From contig CM030931.1 of the NCBI GenBank assembly GCA_018136815.1, positions 567,511-631,510 on the forward strand: a DNA stretch of 64,000 nucleotides, written 5' to 3'. This stretch comes from Isochrysis galbana (lineage: Eukaryota > Haptophyta > Isochrysidales > Isochrysidaceae). The notes below the pieces were generated by a model. The model was not told the DNA's origin and did no database searches. It was given only the letters and a program-made list of their open reading frames with translations. Below are positions 21,546 through 32,325 of the stretch, in pieces. Position 1 is the first letter of the stretch. Every line of letters begins with the position of its first letter. The position numbers were made by a program, and so were the translations under genes.

Positions 21546-21908
21546 ATGAGGCTGACAGGCGTCTATGGTGTCCCTGCTGCACTGCTGCTCTCGCACTCGC
21601 GGGGAGAGCGAGAGACCCACAGATGGCCTCGCACGGTGCTGCTCTCTCCTGGCCATGAGAGCGCTCCGGCAGAGCCAGCCTGCCACGCGGCGCCCATCTC
21701 GCTGTGCACTACGTATGAAGAGCTCAGGCGGTACGACGCATCGCCCATCGACTCAGACTGCTCCTCACGCTCCGAGGGATGGGACTACCCACTCGCAGAC
21801 GCCGACCTCAGCGGGACGGACGAGCAGATGCCAATCGCTTCAGGAGAGAACCTGCCTCCTTGTTGGGCGAAGATGAATGCGTTCAGAGGAGAACCGCCGC
21901 TTCCATGA
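21546..21908 (+). CDS. Hypothetical protein (tentative)
   Basis: 120-codon frame of normal complexity right after a 240-bp CT-rich tract. The SCOT and DAP3 genes in this window also begin right after such tracts, which is the only contextual support. The protein is Ser/Asp/Pro-rich with the stretch TTYEELRRYDASPIDSDCSS. No family recognised. Confidence 0.3.
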   Translation: MRLTGVYGVPAALLLSHSRGERETHRWPRTVLLSPGHESAPAEPACHAAPISLCTTYEELRRYDASPIDSDCSSRSEGWDYPLADADLSGTDEQMPIASGENLPPCWAKMNAFRGEPPLP

Positions 21909-22879
21909 AATTTGCCATCCCAACAGCACTGTGCTCACGCATCTACTAGGAGGACGAGGTCCGTGGAGGATAGGTTCTACACGACGGGTCAATACTTGCA
22001 TTCGTACACAATCGCCGGAGAGTTCCGCCCAGCATGTGTAGCCGGACAATCGACTCCCCTCACTTTCTCTCGCTTAGGGTACGCGCGGGCTGAATCAGAG
22101 CTTGTGCGTCCACGATCATCAAGTTAGCGCAGAGCGCTAACCGAACTTGTGCTGACCAAAGGTTAGCCAGCAGCTATAGCGCATGTGAGACAACATGGTG
22201 ACATACTTCAGGTGTGACTAGGTGTGGTGTAGTCCAGCTTGCATGCATGCGCATGGTGCAGAGGGTGTGGAGCAAGTTATGATTGCACAGGGCCATGAGA
22301 CGCCCTCGGGCAGAGGTCCCTTTCGACGGACGGACGGACCATCAATGCTCACCGAGTTCGATGTCCCTTACTTCACTGCCCATACGCATGCATCATGACA
22401 GTTTAGCTCTTGTATTCGAGCGTGAGTGGGGCACGGCTCTGCTTCTGGTCACAACTTGCGACTTCTACGACGGCCGGTTTGTAGCTCTTCTGCGTGACAT
22501 CAATGTTGTGTGTGATGTTGTGCGTTGTGTGTGAGCATCGCATGCATTAGCAGTATGCGCGAATAAGAGGGCCTTGAAAGTCCGCTTACCGCTTACTGAA
22601 ATAACTCAACAAAACGAGAGTTAGTGCCGTTACTGCCACTAGCCTTGCATCAACCTGCCAAGCCAGATACACACGACCGCTCTGAAACACGAGGCACCAG
22701 ACGCTAAGTAAAAGTTAAAAAACGTGTTGATATTCTCGCCACGCATGTCACGCGCGCATGTGGCCCTGGGGTAACTATCTAAGTTCTATGCTGAAGCCAC
22801 GACCGTTTCCTATCTATCTCTTCCCCCTCAGCCTGCCTTGCGGCCACTCCCCCCGTGCGCTACTTAGGGGCTCGGATTG
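21909..22879. other. Intergenic region, nothing recognised
   Basis: Short frames only. 22610-22660 (GTTAGTGCCGTTACTGCCACTAGCC) is a diverged relative of the GTTAGTACCACTACTC ... CACTAGCC motif at 12618 and its inverse at 33414. Confidence 0.4.
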
Positions 22880-23170
22880 TCAACCTGCTTTTATAAGTGG
22901 GGGTCAATGGGGGCGGCCCTCGCGGCCCCCCGCGCGCTCTCTCTCCATCGCGGACACCCCCCGGGGTGGGCCCGTACAATCAACCCCAGCCCCTGCCCTC
23001 TAGCACGGGCTGGGCAATCAACACTCTGGCCCAGACCCCTAGACCCCAGAGGGCGCGGGCCGTGACTCGCACTCCCACGCCCAGCATGGGCCTGCCGGCC
23101 TGCCCTTGAGCGCTGACTTCCCGACTCCCGACTCCCCCCCCATCCCTGGTCGCCCGTGCGTAGGCAGGTC
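22880..23170 (+). repeat. Dispersed repeat family G, copy 1
   Basis: TCAACCTGCTTTTATAAGTG, then TCCATCGCGGACACCCCCCG, GGGTGGGCCCGTACA, TCTGGCCCAGACCCCTAG. It matches 32505-32710 closely. The order of parts (TATAAGT-type end, GC-rich body) parallels family F, so this is probably another 3' end of a related retroelement. Confidence 0.7.
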
Positions 23171-24099
23171 TGTGGAGAGTGGGCTTCAGTGGAGTGTGAG
23201 CTGTGGCTGTGTGTAGGGCCAGGTCAGAGTTTCGCGCCGGACCCCCCAAAGTTTCGCGTGAAAGTTTCGCAAAAGTTGCTCACCGGCTAGCCAAGTTTCA
23301 CAAAAGTTTCGCGTAGTTTCTTCGGATTACGGGTCATTGGTTGTAGCGGTGGACTGGTGGACTGGCCTCGGGAGGTCGCTCCTCGGGGCGGGACGACATG
23401 GAGGGCAAGGGGTCAGACTGGACACGGAGCGCGCGCAGACCAGAGACTGCACAAAAGACAAAAGGAGAAGACGCGGGAACGGGGGGACGCGTAAGGAAAC
23501 GAGGGCAGGAACAAACGTGACCGAGGCGGGAGGCGGGAGGGGGAAATGAACGGGGGAGGAGAACGCGGAAGGAAGGAAAGGGGGGGGCGCGGCGGTCTCC
23601 GAGGGGAACGTGAGGGACAGGGGGGAATAGGAAACAAGGAAGGGGCCGCGAAGACATGAAGGGAGGGGAAGGAAGGGATGCGGGACCCGCGGGAATGAAC
23701 ACTGGGGGGTATCGAGAGGGAGATGGGAGCCGACGAAACGGGGTGGGCCGGCGAGAGGAGGCAACCTAAAGATAGAACGGGCACCGAGAAGGGAGAGGGA
23801 GCCGGCGGAGAGGGGCGGGTCGGCGAAGGTGGGCCCGCGACCTAAAATTAGGACGAGGCGGGCATGTTGTTCCCCCCCCTACCCGCAACACCCCCCCCAC
23901 TGCGAGACCGAGAGGAGACGGGGAAGGCGCGAGCAGTGCAGAAAGAGAGGGGAGGTGGACGGCGCGGTCGGCGGGAGGACGGACGGGCACGCTGGCGGCT
24001 TCGGGCGAGGCGGGCGGAGGGGCGGCGGGGCGCGCGCCACTCAGGGGGGAGAGGAGGAGGATGCCGGTGGCGCGGGGGCGTCGGGAGCCGGCGAGGGGG
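23171..24099. other. Purine-rich intergenic region
   Basis: 23400-24080 is strongly G/A-rich on the plus strand with the block GGCGAGAGGAGGCAACCTAA near 23751 echoed by GGCGAAGGTGGGCCCGCGACC near 23821. No gene is supported; long minus frames here (e.g. 23327-23764) are low-complexity. Confidence 0.5.
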
Positions 24100-25065
24100 C
24101 CGTGTGTGGCGCCGACAACTACGCTAACGTCACCCGGCCGAATGGGCTGGAGTGCCCAACTTTCGAACGCGACCGGGCGCGCTTGGTGCGAAGAGGCTCG
24201 GGCTGGACGGCCAAGAAGTATATTAAGAGTCTGCGCTGCCCCGGCGTCAACGAGTCCGCGAACGCGATGCACTTGGCGACCGTTCGGTAGATGGCACAGG
24301 AAGTCCTGCGGAAGCAGCGCAGCGCGCCAAGAGGGCTGTATGGCAATGCTCGCCACGATTCCCGAGCGCGCGGGTGGGTAGTCTGCGGGGTTGGGAGGAA
24401 GCGTACCGATAGTGTGGATGGAATTCTGCGCGTAGGAGCGCGTAGGCAAGCCGGTGTCATCCTCCTTAGGTTGGGGTTGGAAGTGATGTGGGGTGGGGCT
24501 GGCGGCCATGCATCGTGGGCAGGTGAAGCAGAAATCGGCCGAGTGAGGTGGCACGAAACGCCGGTGAGACAGCCGTCTGGTGTCCCCGGACCATTCAGTC
24601 CGAACACCATCGACAAGGGGGGGCTGACCGCCGCCGTGCTCTCGCTGGAGCGCGGCGAAGGTCGGCCTGTCAGGCGGGTCGGTCGCCATCGCTCTGCCTC
24701 GGATTCGGATTAGAGCGGGGAGAGAGACGAGGGGAAATCTTCCCCCGGTCCGAAGATAAAAAAATGTGGGCCTCCGGATCAACAAGAGTTTTTTTTAACC
24801 CACTCTCCCCCACCTCTAGGGTCACCCGTGGCCATCTTGTCCGAGCCCCAGCAAAAATGGTGGGCTGACCTCCGACGCACTCTCGCTGGAGCGCGGCGAA
24901 GGTCGGCCTGTCCCAGCGGGTCGGTCGCCATGGCTCCGCTCCCACTTCGGATTGCGCGGGGGGAGAGGTAGGGGAAAACTTCCCCCTGTCCCGCGAAAAA
25001 AATATTCTGACCCCATGATGGAGTGATTTTTTTTCACCCAGGCTCCCTCACCTCTACCCTTTGGC
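24100..25065 (-). repeat. Dispersed repeat family C, copy 2 plus adjacent partial copy
   Basis: 24100-24822 is the second long copy (see 9126). It is followed immediately by 24823-25065, a third, shorter and more diverged copy in the same orientation: CTCTCGCTGGAGCGCGGCGA at 24640 recurs at about 24884, and GGTCGGTCGCCAT follows each. Each copy ends with an A/T-run and CCCACCTCTA or CCTCACCTCTA. The arrangement is head-to-tail. Confidence 0.75.
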
Positions 25066-25621
25066 TCAATGATATAGTCCAAGCTCCAGAGGCACAACTG
25101 GCCGAGCTAAGAAGTATAGCTCAGGAGGACGGCGTGACTTCGAAGACCACAAGGAGCAAGAGGAGTGTCGCTTCTCATAGAGCGGTGAGGCCGACATCGC
25201 CACGCAGCAATGACTCAGCTTCGCATTGGATCCATCCACGCGCGGAATCATCCTCGCGAAATGGAACTTCACAGCTTGCTGCAAAGAAAGCTCGTTTGTG
25301 GCTCTCGTCTAATGGGGGTCAAACTCGCAACGCAAGGAACATTGCTTTACACTGGCTGCCGAGACTGGGTGCGACGTCAAATGGCCAGGGTTTCGGCGTG
25401 TACGGCGTATATTCTGGGATTCACGCTGTAATTTCGGCTATCTCGTGAGAGGAGGGGCGCACGGTCAGATAGCAAGTCGGTGTACGAGTAGACGTCCGTT
25501 AAGAGTAGGCGACCCAGTATAGTGCACCACAATTTGCAAGCCGTGCACAAAGGGCGTATAGCGGGCCGCGTGGTGCTCGGCGCATGCTTGGCATTTGTCG
25601 CTGACAAATGGCACTTCGTGC
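25066..25621. other. Intergenic region, nothing recognised
   Basis: Ordinary composition, frames below 145 codons, no family match. It lies downstream of the PCMTD-like gene. Confidence 0.4.
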
Positions 25622-27817
25622 TCATGGCTGCGACATGGGAAGGGGTTGCGTCACACTCTCCATTAGAGAAGAATCGGGCTCGCCGGAGTCAAGGCCTATC
25701 GGCAATGCATCCGACGGGCTAGTATTCATCGACGCAGCATGAGAAAGCAGGTGCAAGAATCGGCTAAGCATCTCGTGTGATGGATTCGTCGTGGGGAGAG
25801 TGACTGGCGAATGAATGGCCCCTGGTGTCGTGGATGGCGTTTCCGAATGTGGGGATGCGGTGGGTTGGCCCATGCCATGGTGCACGAATGCGGCCAACGT
25901 CGCGGCGCCCATTGCAGACGTCGACTCCGGGCTGAGTTCTGAGGCCGTCATGTATTCTCCCGTCCCGGATTCCTCTGCCATCTCGTCTACGGAATCGTCG
26001 TCGGCACTAGGTTCACCCTCATCGGACTCGTCCTCGTTAGGCTCGCCCTCATCGGAGTCGTCCTCGCTAGGCTCATCCGCGTTGTGAAACGTGGATGTAC
26101 CACCATTGCTTGTGAGAGCCGCCAAGCTCAGAGTGGCGGCTTCAAGCGAGCGAGGCCACGACCCGCGAGGCGATGAAGCCGCTTGAAAGGGCAGATACGC
26201 ATCAAAATCGAGGTGGGGTAAGATGCCCTCGGTCCACAACTCCTTGGGTAAGTAAGCCAGCAAGCTGTTGCCTCGACCATTGAGCATGAGCACGGCACGA
26301 ACGGCCGCACGATGGGCGTGAGGGAATCTCGAGTGCGTCTTTGGGCACCATTGCGGCGCTTTGAGTGCCAACATGCTCTGTGAATGAGAAGAGGCTGAAC
26401 CGCGCCTCGTTGGGGCAGCGTTTTCGGTGTCGCAAGCTGCCGGGGCAAAGAACGCCGACCGTTTCGGGGGCGAAATCAGTGGGGTGAACTGAACCGCGAG
26501 AATGGGTCGAATGGCGAACGCTTCTTCGGATGTTCGCCGGGCTTGAATCAGCTGTTGTGAGCCGTCCGGCCAGGAGATCGGACCGACCAAGATCCCGCCG
26601 ACCTGCCGTGGCAGGAAGACGTGTCATGACCTTAGCACACAAGTGAGGGCCGAGAGCACTGGTGTCGCGGAATGCGCTTAAGGATATATCGCCATGGTGG
26701 CTCGCTGGACAGGCAAAGCCGTCGCTTTACTGCTACGACTTCCACATGCCGGCCCTTACACCGCACCTGGAGCAGAGCGAGTATGGATGCCGTGATGACA
26801 ACCGTCGCCCCGGCTCCAATGTAGATGCGAGCATACCTGACAGAGGGAGGAGTGGATTGGCTGCGGAGCGGGAGCGGCACTCCCTGCCGGTGTGCTTGTG
26901 CATTCGTGGCAGCGTGTAGCCCTTGGTCCATCGCGCATCATTGCCGCCCACTCGCTGACCTCATTGATTGGGCGAGGTCGAGGAGAAAGCACGAGTGGTG
27001 GAAGATCTCGATGTGATCGAAGCCAAATCCTTTGAGATTTGAGCGCGAGAGGTCAACCAGAGACGGGTTTATCTCGACGCCGTGATGGACAGGCTCGTCG
27101 CCCAAGATGTGCGATGCAATCGCTGAAAGGTCTGTCCCAGAATGGCAAGGGCATTCAGGAGACTCGCGTTGCTCGTGGGTAGCATTGAAATCAAGGCGGC
27201 TTGCGGTGATGATTGATCACGCCCGACAGACACGCTGCTTAGGGCCGAGCACTGGGCAAGGGGGTCAAAGGGGCATCGCACATCCGGAACCGGATCCAAT
27301 GTTGAGGAAGGAAAGACCCTTCTTCAAATTGAGCGCCTCGAGCGCGGTAGCATAGATGCCCGGAGCAGAGAGGTGAACCCCCGCAACACGGAGCGGCATG
27401 TCGATGTATGCTGCGCAACGGCAAAGAAAGGGTGATGATTAATTCGGTGCTTGGGATCGCTCCATCCGAAACTTGTGCGCAGCAGAATGCAGCGAAGGGT
27501 GAGAGAGCCCCCGTCCGTAGACGAGACCGGCTCCCGCGGATGCTCGACTGCCACCAACGGTGCAAGCTTCTCACGCGTCGGCATCGTCGGCGCGCTCGCT
27601 GCTTTGTCCGCTGGCCATGAATGCTCGAGGTCGCTCGCCTTGGGGGAAGGGGGGAGGGGGGGGGGGGGGGGGCGAAATGCGCCTCACCTGCTCCGGAGTC
27701 ATCGTCTCTGATGAAGAACCCACGGTCCACTGCGAGGAAGGCCTGCTTGAGCGATGGGGAGCGGAGGGCACCAGTCCTCTCGAGACGAGAGACCATCGCT
27801 TGATTGTGGGGAGACAT
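25622..27817 (-). CDS. PCMTD-like protein-L-isoaspartate methyltransferase domain protein (5 exons)
   Basis: Minus-strand exons 27817-27688, 27410-27282, 27131-26960, 26836-26767 and 26602-25622, all GT-AG, total 1,482 nt, 493 aa. The N-terminal 210 residues are an isoaspartyl-methyltransferase fold: NQAMVSRLERTGALRS, the VHLSAPGIYA segment with the active-site Ser (about 58), SAM motif LNIGSGSGYLSAIASHILG (about 79-97), the acidic GVEINPSLVDLSR strand, RYARIYIGAGA, VGGILVGPISWPDG and RPILAVQFTPLI. The last three patterns are those of PCMTD1/2 rather than plain PCMT. The C-terminal half is Ser/Glu/Asp-rich with a 'SDEGEPNEDE' type repeat, and NSLLAYLPKELWTEGI (about 278-295) resembles the SOCS/cullin-box-like helix that lets PCMTD proteins act as ubiquitin-ligase adaptors. 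That role is inferred. ATG 27817 is the first in frame; upstream is CT repeat. Confidence 0.82.
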
Positions 27818-27859
27818 CTGGCGGACGACTCGGGCTTGACCAACGCGTGCCACTTCAAC

Positions 27860-27908
27860 CTCTCTCTCTCTCTCCCTCTCCCTCTCCCTCTCTCTCTCTC
27901 TCTCTCCC

Positions 27909-27962
<54 letters not shown>

Positions 27963-28010
27963 TCTCTCTCCCTCTCTCTCTCCCTCTCCCTCTCCCGCTC
28001 GCGCTATTTC
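27860..28010. repeat. CT microsatellite
   Basis: About 150 bp of (CT)n with interspersed CCCTCT, just upstream of the PCMTD-like start codon. Confidence 0.95.
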
Positions 28011-28342
28011 TTTCCTTTCTCTTCTTCATCTTTCCCCTAGAGAGAGAGTAGAGTAGCTCTCTTTGTGTTTCTCTCTCTGTCCCTCTCTGCCTCGCTCCCC
28101 CCCACCCCCCCGTCCGCCTCTCCCGTCCGCTGTCCCCTTCCCTCTCCTTCCCTCCTCTCTTCTCTCTCTCTCTCTGGTGAGAAGGGACCTTGGGAATGAG
28201 ATCGCGATGTGAGTGAGAAGAGTAGAGGCCGGAGGCCTCTCGAGAAGAAGAGGGAGGAATCGCCGTCCGTCCGGGGCACAAAAGAAAGAAACAGAGAGAG
28301 AGAGAGAGAGAGAGAGGGAGAGGAGAGAGAGAGAGAGGGAGG

Positions 28343-28380
<38 letters not shown>

Positions 28381-29461
28381 AGCGGGCGAGAGTGACCCGT
28401 CCACTTCAGCATCATGGTCTCTTTCCCATCTTCTGGCTTCAAAACTCTCGTACTCAAGGGGGACGGCCCTCTCTCTCTCTGATGGCCAGAACGTGACGAG
28501 AAGAGGCCTCCTCAGCAGGCGTCCCCCCCTCCCCCCACTCTCTCTCAACCTCCCACTACTACAAAATGTGCTCCACCTTTCATCCTCCTCCTGCTCCTCG
28601 CAGAGAACTCCAACACCCCCCTCTCCCTCTCTCTCTCTCTCCCCTGGCTGCATCCCATCTCTTCCCATCGGGAAGAGGAGGGGCCGCCGGGGGGGGGGGC
28701 GGGAGGGGGGGCGGGGGGGGGCCGAGTGGACGGCCCTCATGGCGGGAGAGGGCGGGAGTTCGCCGCGGGGGGGGGGCGGCGGCGGCGGGGGGGGGGGGGG
28801 GGGAAGGGGAGTCGGTCCCCCGCGAGAGGACGAAAGGAAGCGCCCGCCCTCCCCCCCCCCCCCCCCCAGAGAGACCCGCTCCACCTCCTCCTCCACAAAT
28901 AAGAGAGGGAGACCGCTTCTTCTACTGCTCCCCCCCCCCTCTCCCGCAGGCGCGACTAGAGGAGCCCAGGGCGGCAGGCTGAGAGGGGCTCCTCTCTCTC
29001 GCCTTTCCCTGCCTCTTCCTCTCGCTCCTCGGGAGAGGGAGAGAGAGAGAGGGAAGCCGCCGCCGCCCCCCCCCCCCCCCCCCACACACACACACTCGCC
29101 CGCTGCTCTCTCTCTCTCTCTCTCTCTCTCTCCTTCCCTCTCTCTCTCTCTCCCTCTCCCTCTCTCTCTCTCTCTCTCTGTTTCTTTCTTTTGTGCCCCG
29201 GACGGACGGCGATTCCTCCCTCTCACACGCAAGGGGGGGGGGGGGGGGGGGGGGGGGAAGGAGGGGGAGGAGGTTCGTCAGCCTCACGACTGCCCCGACG
29301 AGGGCCGAGAGGCGGCGAAAAGAGAGGGTGCCGTAGGAGTAGGGAGAGCCGCTCCCGCTCCCGCTCCATGTAGCCGCTCCACTCCTTCCTGTACGAGTAG
29401 GTGGTAAAAAAAATACGCGCGCGCACTCTTTTTTTTAGGGGGGTGAGTATGTAGTTGACGG
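28011..29461. repeat. Low-complexity belt with a large inverted repeat
   Basis: 28250-28312 (starting GAGGGAGGAATCGCCGTCCG, through GGGGCACAAAAGAAAGAAAC into GA repeat) is the exact inverse of 29163-29222. The roughly 850-bp spacer is CT/GA, poly-G and poly-C sequence (28690-28810, 28850-28868, 29065-29085, 29232-29258). Open frames running right through, up to 553 codons, are low-complexity and not called. Confidence 0.85.
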
Positions 29462-29580
29462 GTGTGCATTGTCGCGCGCCGTGAGTTGGGTGTGTTCGCG
29501 GCACAGCCGCGGGGTGCATTTCGTGGTTTCACATGGTTGAGCGCCGCGTTTACGCGGCGCGAGCAAAATTTTCAGGGGTT
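29462..29580. repeat. Repeat family E, copy 2
   Basis: CGCGCGCCGTGAGTTGGGTG and TGTTCGCGGCACAGCCGCGG match 12415-12470. It includes a GC hairpin GCGCCGCGTTTACGCGGCGC at 29542-29561. Confidence 0.65.
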
Positions 29581-29777
29581 TTGACAGTTTTCACTTTATG
29601 GGTCAAGGGAGTAGTAGGTAGTTGACTATGTTCAAACGGTCAAAAACGTTTGAGTTGAGTTCGCGTTCGACTATTTGTATACTCGCATCTACATTGGAGT
29701 CGGGGCGACGGTTGAAACTACATTTCGCACTTGCACTTGGGAGAAAGAAAGAAAGTAAAGTATGAGAATACAGTATA

Positions 29778-30330
29778 AGGGTGCACCATTAAGAAACCAC
29801 CCCATTAAGGACGAAAGTATAAAGTATAGAAGCAAATTGGCGGCTGTCCATGAGCTGAGAAAGCTCTATGGCGCAAGAGCATCCCCGCCATAGATAAGAA
29901 ACTGGTGTGTAAGAAAATCCCTATGCGGTTGGTCCTATCGGCCTGTCGGGTACTGGTTGGCGATCGGCGATCACTGCTCACGACGGCTCGTCACTCATCT
30001 TCACGCTCGCCCTTGTTTTCTAAGTGCAAAAATTGGCAAAAACCTAGTTCTTCGCAACGTAAGCTCATCAGACAGCGAGGAAGAGAGGAGGTGGAAAGGT
30101 GATGAGAGGCGCCGCCATAGCAAGAAACTAGGGGACAACAAGCCCCGGTGGTCACCAGCACAAGAAAGCACAGCACACAGCACGCTAAGAAACCTCTATC
30201 CTCTATACATATTGTAGCTCTCGGCAAACCGCGCAAGAAACCCAGCGTAAGAAACTCCTACGGTCTCGCGGCCGAGCGCTAAGGAAAGTATAGAGGACAA
30301 AATTCTCGGATTTCTTAATGGTGCGCCCCT
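29778..30330. mobile_element. MITE-like element with inverted termini
   Basis: 553 bp bounded by AGGGTGCACCATTAAGAAA (29778) and, inverted, AGGGGCGCACCATTAAGAAA (30330-30311). Internal AAGAAACT/AAGAAAAT words echo the termini (29894, 30121, 30186, 30238, 30248). It has no coding capacity. No clear target duplication is visible, so the superfamily is uncertain. Confidence 0.7.
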
Positions 30331-30654
30331 ACTGTAGTACTGTAGTCCATAGTCCATGTTTAGGTGCGTCATGGTAAAAGATACTTCGTGGCCCGTTGGC
30401 AGTTGCTACAACCACCCCCTTCTTTCTTTGCGCCCCCATCCGATTGGGGTAGCTGTGCTTCAACCGCCAGGGGGGGGGGGGGGTCGTGGGAAAGCGGCAA
30501 GCGCCTCGCGGGTGTTGACATTCCTACGACTTTACTCTACACTGGGACTTCCTACAAGACTATTCCTCGCCTCCTGGGTGTTGACTCTCCTTGTACTCTA
30601 GAGCTCTACTTTAGTTCATCCAGGAGTGAACCAGATTCATCTTGTAGGCGGACG
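30331..30654. other. Upstream region of the YqgF-like gene
   Basis: A G-run at 30472-30483 and a near-repeat (GGTGTTGACATTCC with CTACTCTACAC at 30510-30542, GGTGTTGACTCTCC with TGTACTCTAGAG at 30577-30603). No separate gene seen. Confidence 0.4.
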
Positions 30655-31194
30655 ATGCGGCGTGCCATCGCACCGAGGCAGCTATGCAGCCGGCTGCCGC
30701 CGTACACGGTGGTGGCGAGCATCGTGTGCGGTCGGGGCCGGAAGTGTGGCATCGCTCTCAGCGATCCGTACCTCTCATGCGCCCAACCCTTTGCGCATGC
30801 GCCAGCGAGCCTGATCGGACTCCAGTCCGCTTTGCGTGGAGTGCCGGTTGGTGGGCTGCTGCTCTGTCTTCCCATGATCGGCACAGCCGAACGTGAGGCC
30901 CGGCTGAGGGAGCACTCTCGGTACCAGCAACATCGATTAGCCCGCTCGCTCCTGCTGCTCGCCGGAGGTCTGGGCAACTTGCCCCTCGCCTTTTGGGATT
31001 TGAGGCAGAGCGTCCGTGACATCCGGCGACTGCATTCGAGCGATTCGCAGTGGGAGCCGCTGGACCTTTCGGATTTGACCCGTGCGCCGGGTATCCCGTA
31101 CCGCCCGCCTGTAGATCTGCGGACGCAAGCCGCGGTGGCACTTCAGTCGATGCTCCTGGACTATTGTGATGGCTGGCCAAACACATTTGGATGA
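30655..31194 (+). CDS. YqgF/RuvX-like RNase H-fold nuclease
   Basis: 179 aa, one exon. In bacteria YqgF processes the 5' end of pre-16S rRNA and is essential; plant and algal relatives are usually organellar. The fold is visible in order: a first strand ending GRGRKCGIALSDP with the first acidic residue at SD, the GGLLLCLPMIG strand, a helix with RLARSLLLLAG, the LPLAFWDLRQSV strand, and the last helix VDLRTQAAVALQSMLLDYCD, which matches the closing D-xxAAxxxLQxYLD of the family. The usual D-G before KR-G-A is replaced by CGRGRK and the usual DER by DLR, so catalytic competence is uncertain. Upstream frame continues but is low-complexity; ATG 30655 is chosen. Confidence 0.75.
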   Translation: MRRAIAPRQLCSRLPPYTVVASIVCGRGRKCGIALSDPYLSCAQPFAHAPASLIGLQSALRGVPVGGLLLCLPMIGTAEREARLREHSRYQQHRLARSLLLLAGGLGNLPLAFWDLRQSVRDIRRLHSSDSQWEPLDLSDLTRAPGIPYRPPVDLRTQAAVALQSMLLDYCDGWPNTFG

Positions 31195-31926
31195 GATGCA
31201 ACTTGCTTCTTCTCTCCTTTTGCTTGGTGGCTTGTGTGATTCAGCGGGCGTCGGTGTGTGCGTGCGTGCCATGCAAAACTGCTCATCAGATGACATGTAT
31301 GAAGAGACGAGCACGACGTCATCATGCTCAAATTTTTTCTTGAAGGAGACCGCTAAGCTACTAATATCCCCCCACACGGGCTCTAGCCGTCATCGCCTTC
31401 ACCGCAGGCTCTCTCCCCTTCCCTCGGCAGCTCGAACTCGATGAAGCCGCCGGGCCTATTGTCCCCTCTCCCAGCGAGAGGTTCAAGGATCGTATGAACT
31501 GTGGTACAGTTGCTGAGCTTCGATCCGAGCGCGCTGATCGTATCCATTTTGTAGATTTCGCTTTTGCTATCATATAGTGATATAAAATAATCTCGACCCA
31601 ATGCGAAAAGCGTATTGATATTTTTTTCTTTGGCTCTATGTACAAAGCGTAATCCAAACCCATGCTACTGCCCGCGGTGCTCAACATCGTGAACCGTATC
31701 TCCGGGTACTCCACGAACCATGTTAGGCTCGAGGCGCAAGGCAGCCGTTCATCCATCGGACCCAACCAACAAATTCGCTTTACGCTGCCATCGAACGCCC
31801 TCCCTCATCAACTCCAAGTCGTTTGCGGTTCACTTCACTGCTCGAGCATCCGCCGCCCCGGATACGGCTGCTGCGCGACTTGCGCCGGATACTCGAAGCA
31901 TTTTCGACCGAGTTGAGGTTAGCATT
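31195..31926. other. Intergenic region, nothing recognised
   Basis: Frames under 135 codons on both strands with no recognisable family. Confidence 0.4.
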
Positions 31927-32325
31927 AGCCCAGTCACTCACTAGGGGGGTAGGGGTAGGGGGGTGCGGAGGGTACCATCTGTAATGGGCAAACGAAGGCC
32001 TAAATAAGCTCCCTATGGATTCTGATATGGGAGATCAGCAAAAAAAACCGGGGGTCTTCCGGCATAATTTTCGAAAAGTACCCGATTTTAGGCCTCTGAC
32101 CGCCGTGCGGAAATATATTTCAGGCCCCGCCTGAAACCGGAACCGGGCCCAAGGTAGCGCACCTGGGCCGTACCCCGGAAATCGAAGACAAAGGAAAGAA
32201 GGGGGGGAAGGGGAAGAGGAGGAGTGAAAGGAATAGGGGCGGTGTCGGATACGGATAGTAGGCGTTAGAAGCCGGCCGCTCGTAGGTCGTAGGTGTTTTA
32301 GCCCCGAATCTTCAGATTTTTTTTT
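31927..32325 (+). repeat. Repeat families B and D, adjacent copies
   Basis: 31927-32135 is family B (AGCCCAGTCACTCACT, GGGTGCGGAGGGTACCATC, AGCTCCCTATGGATTC, GATCAGCAAAAAAAA). 32150-32325 is family D (GGTAGCGCACCTGGGCC ... GAATCTTCAGAT). They abut within about 15 bp and might be parts of one longer element. Confidence 0.6.

Noticed and set aside
27571-29232. Minus-strand open frame of 553 codons
   Set aside because: It runs through CT/GA microsatellite, poly-G and an inverted repeat, so the peptide is Arg/Glu, Ser/Leu and Gly low-complexity. Its first codons overlap exon 1 of the PCMTD-like gene only because the frame stays open there.
29542-29561. GC hairpin as a transcription terminator
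   Set aside because: It has no U-run context of a bacterial terminator and lies in repeat family E of a eukaryotic genome.
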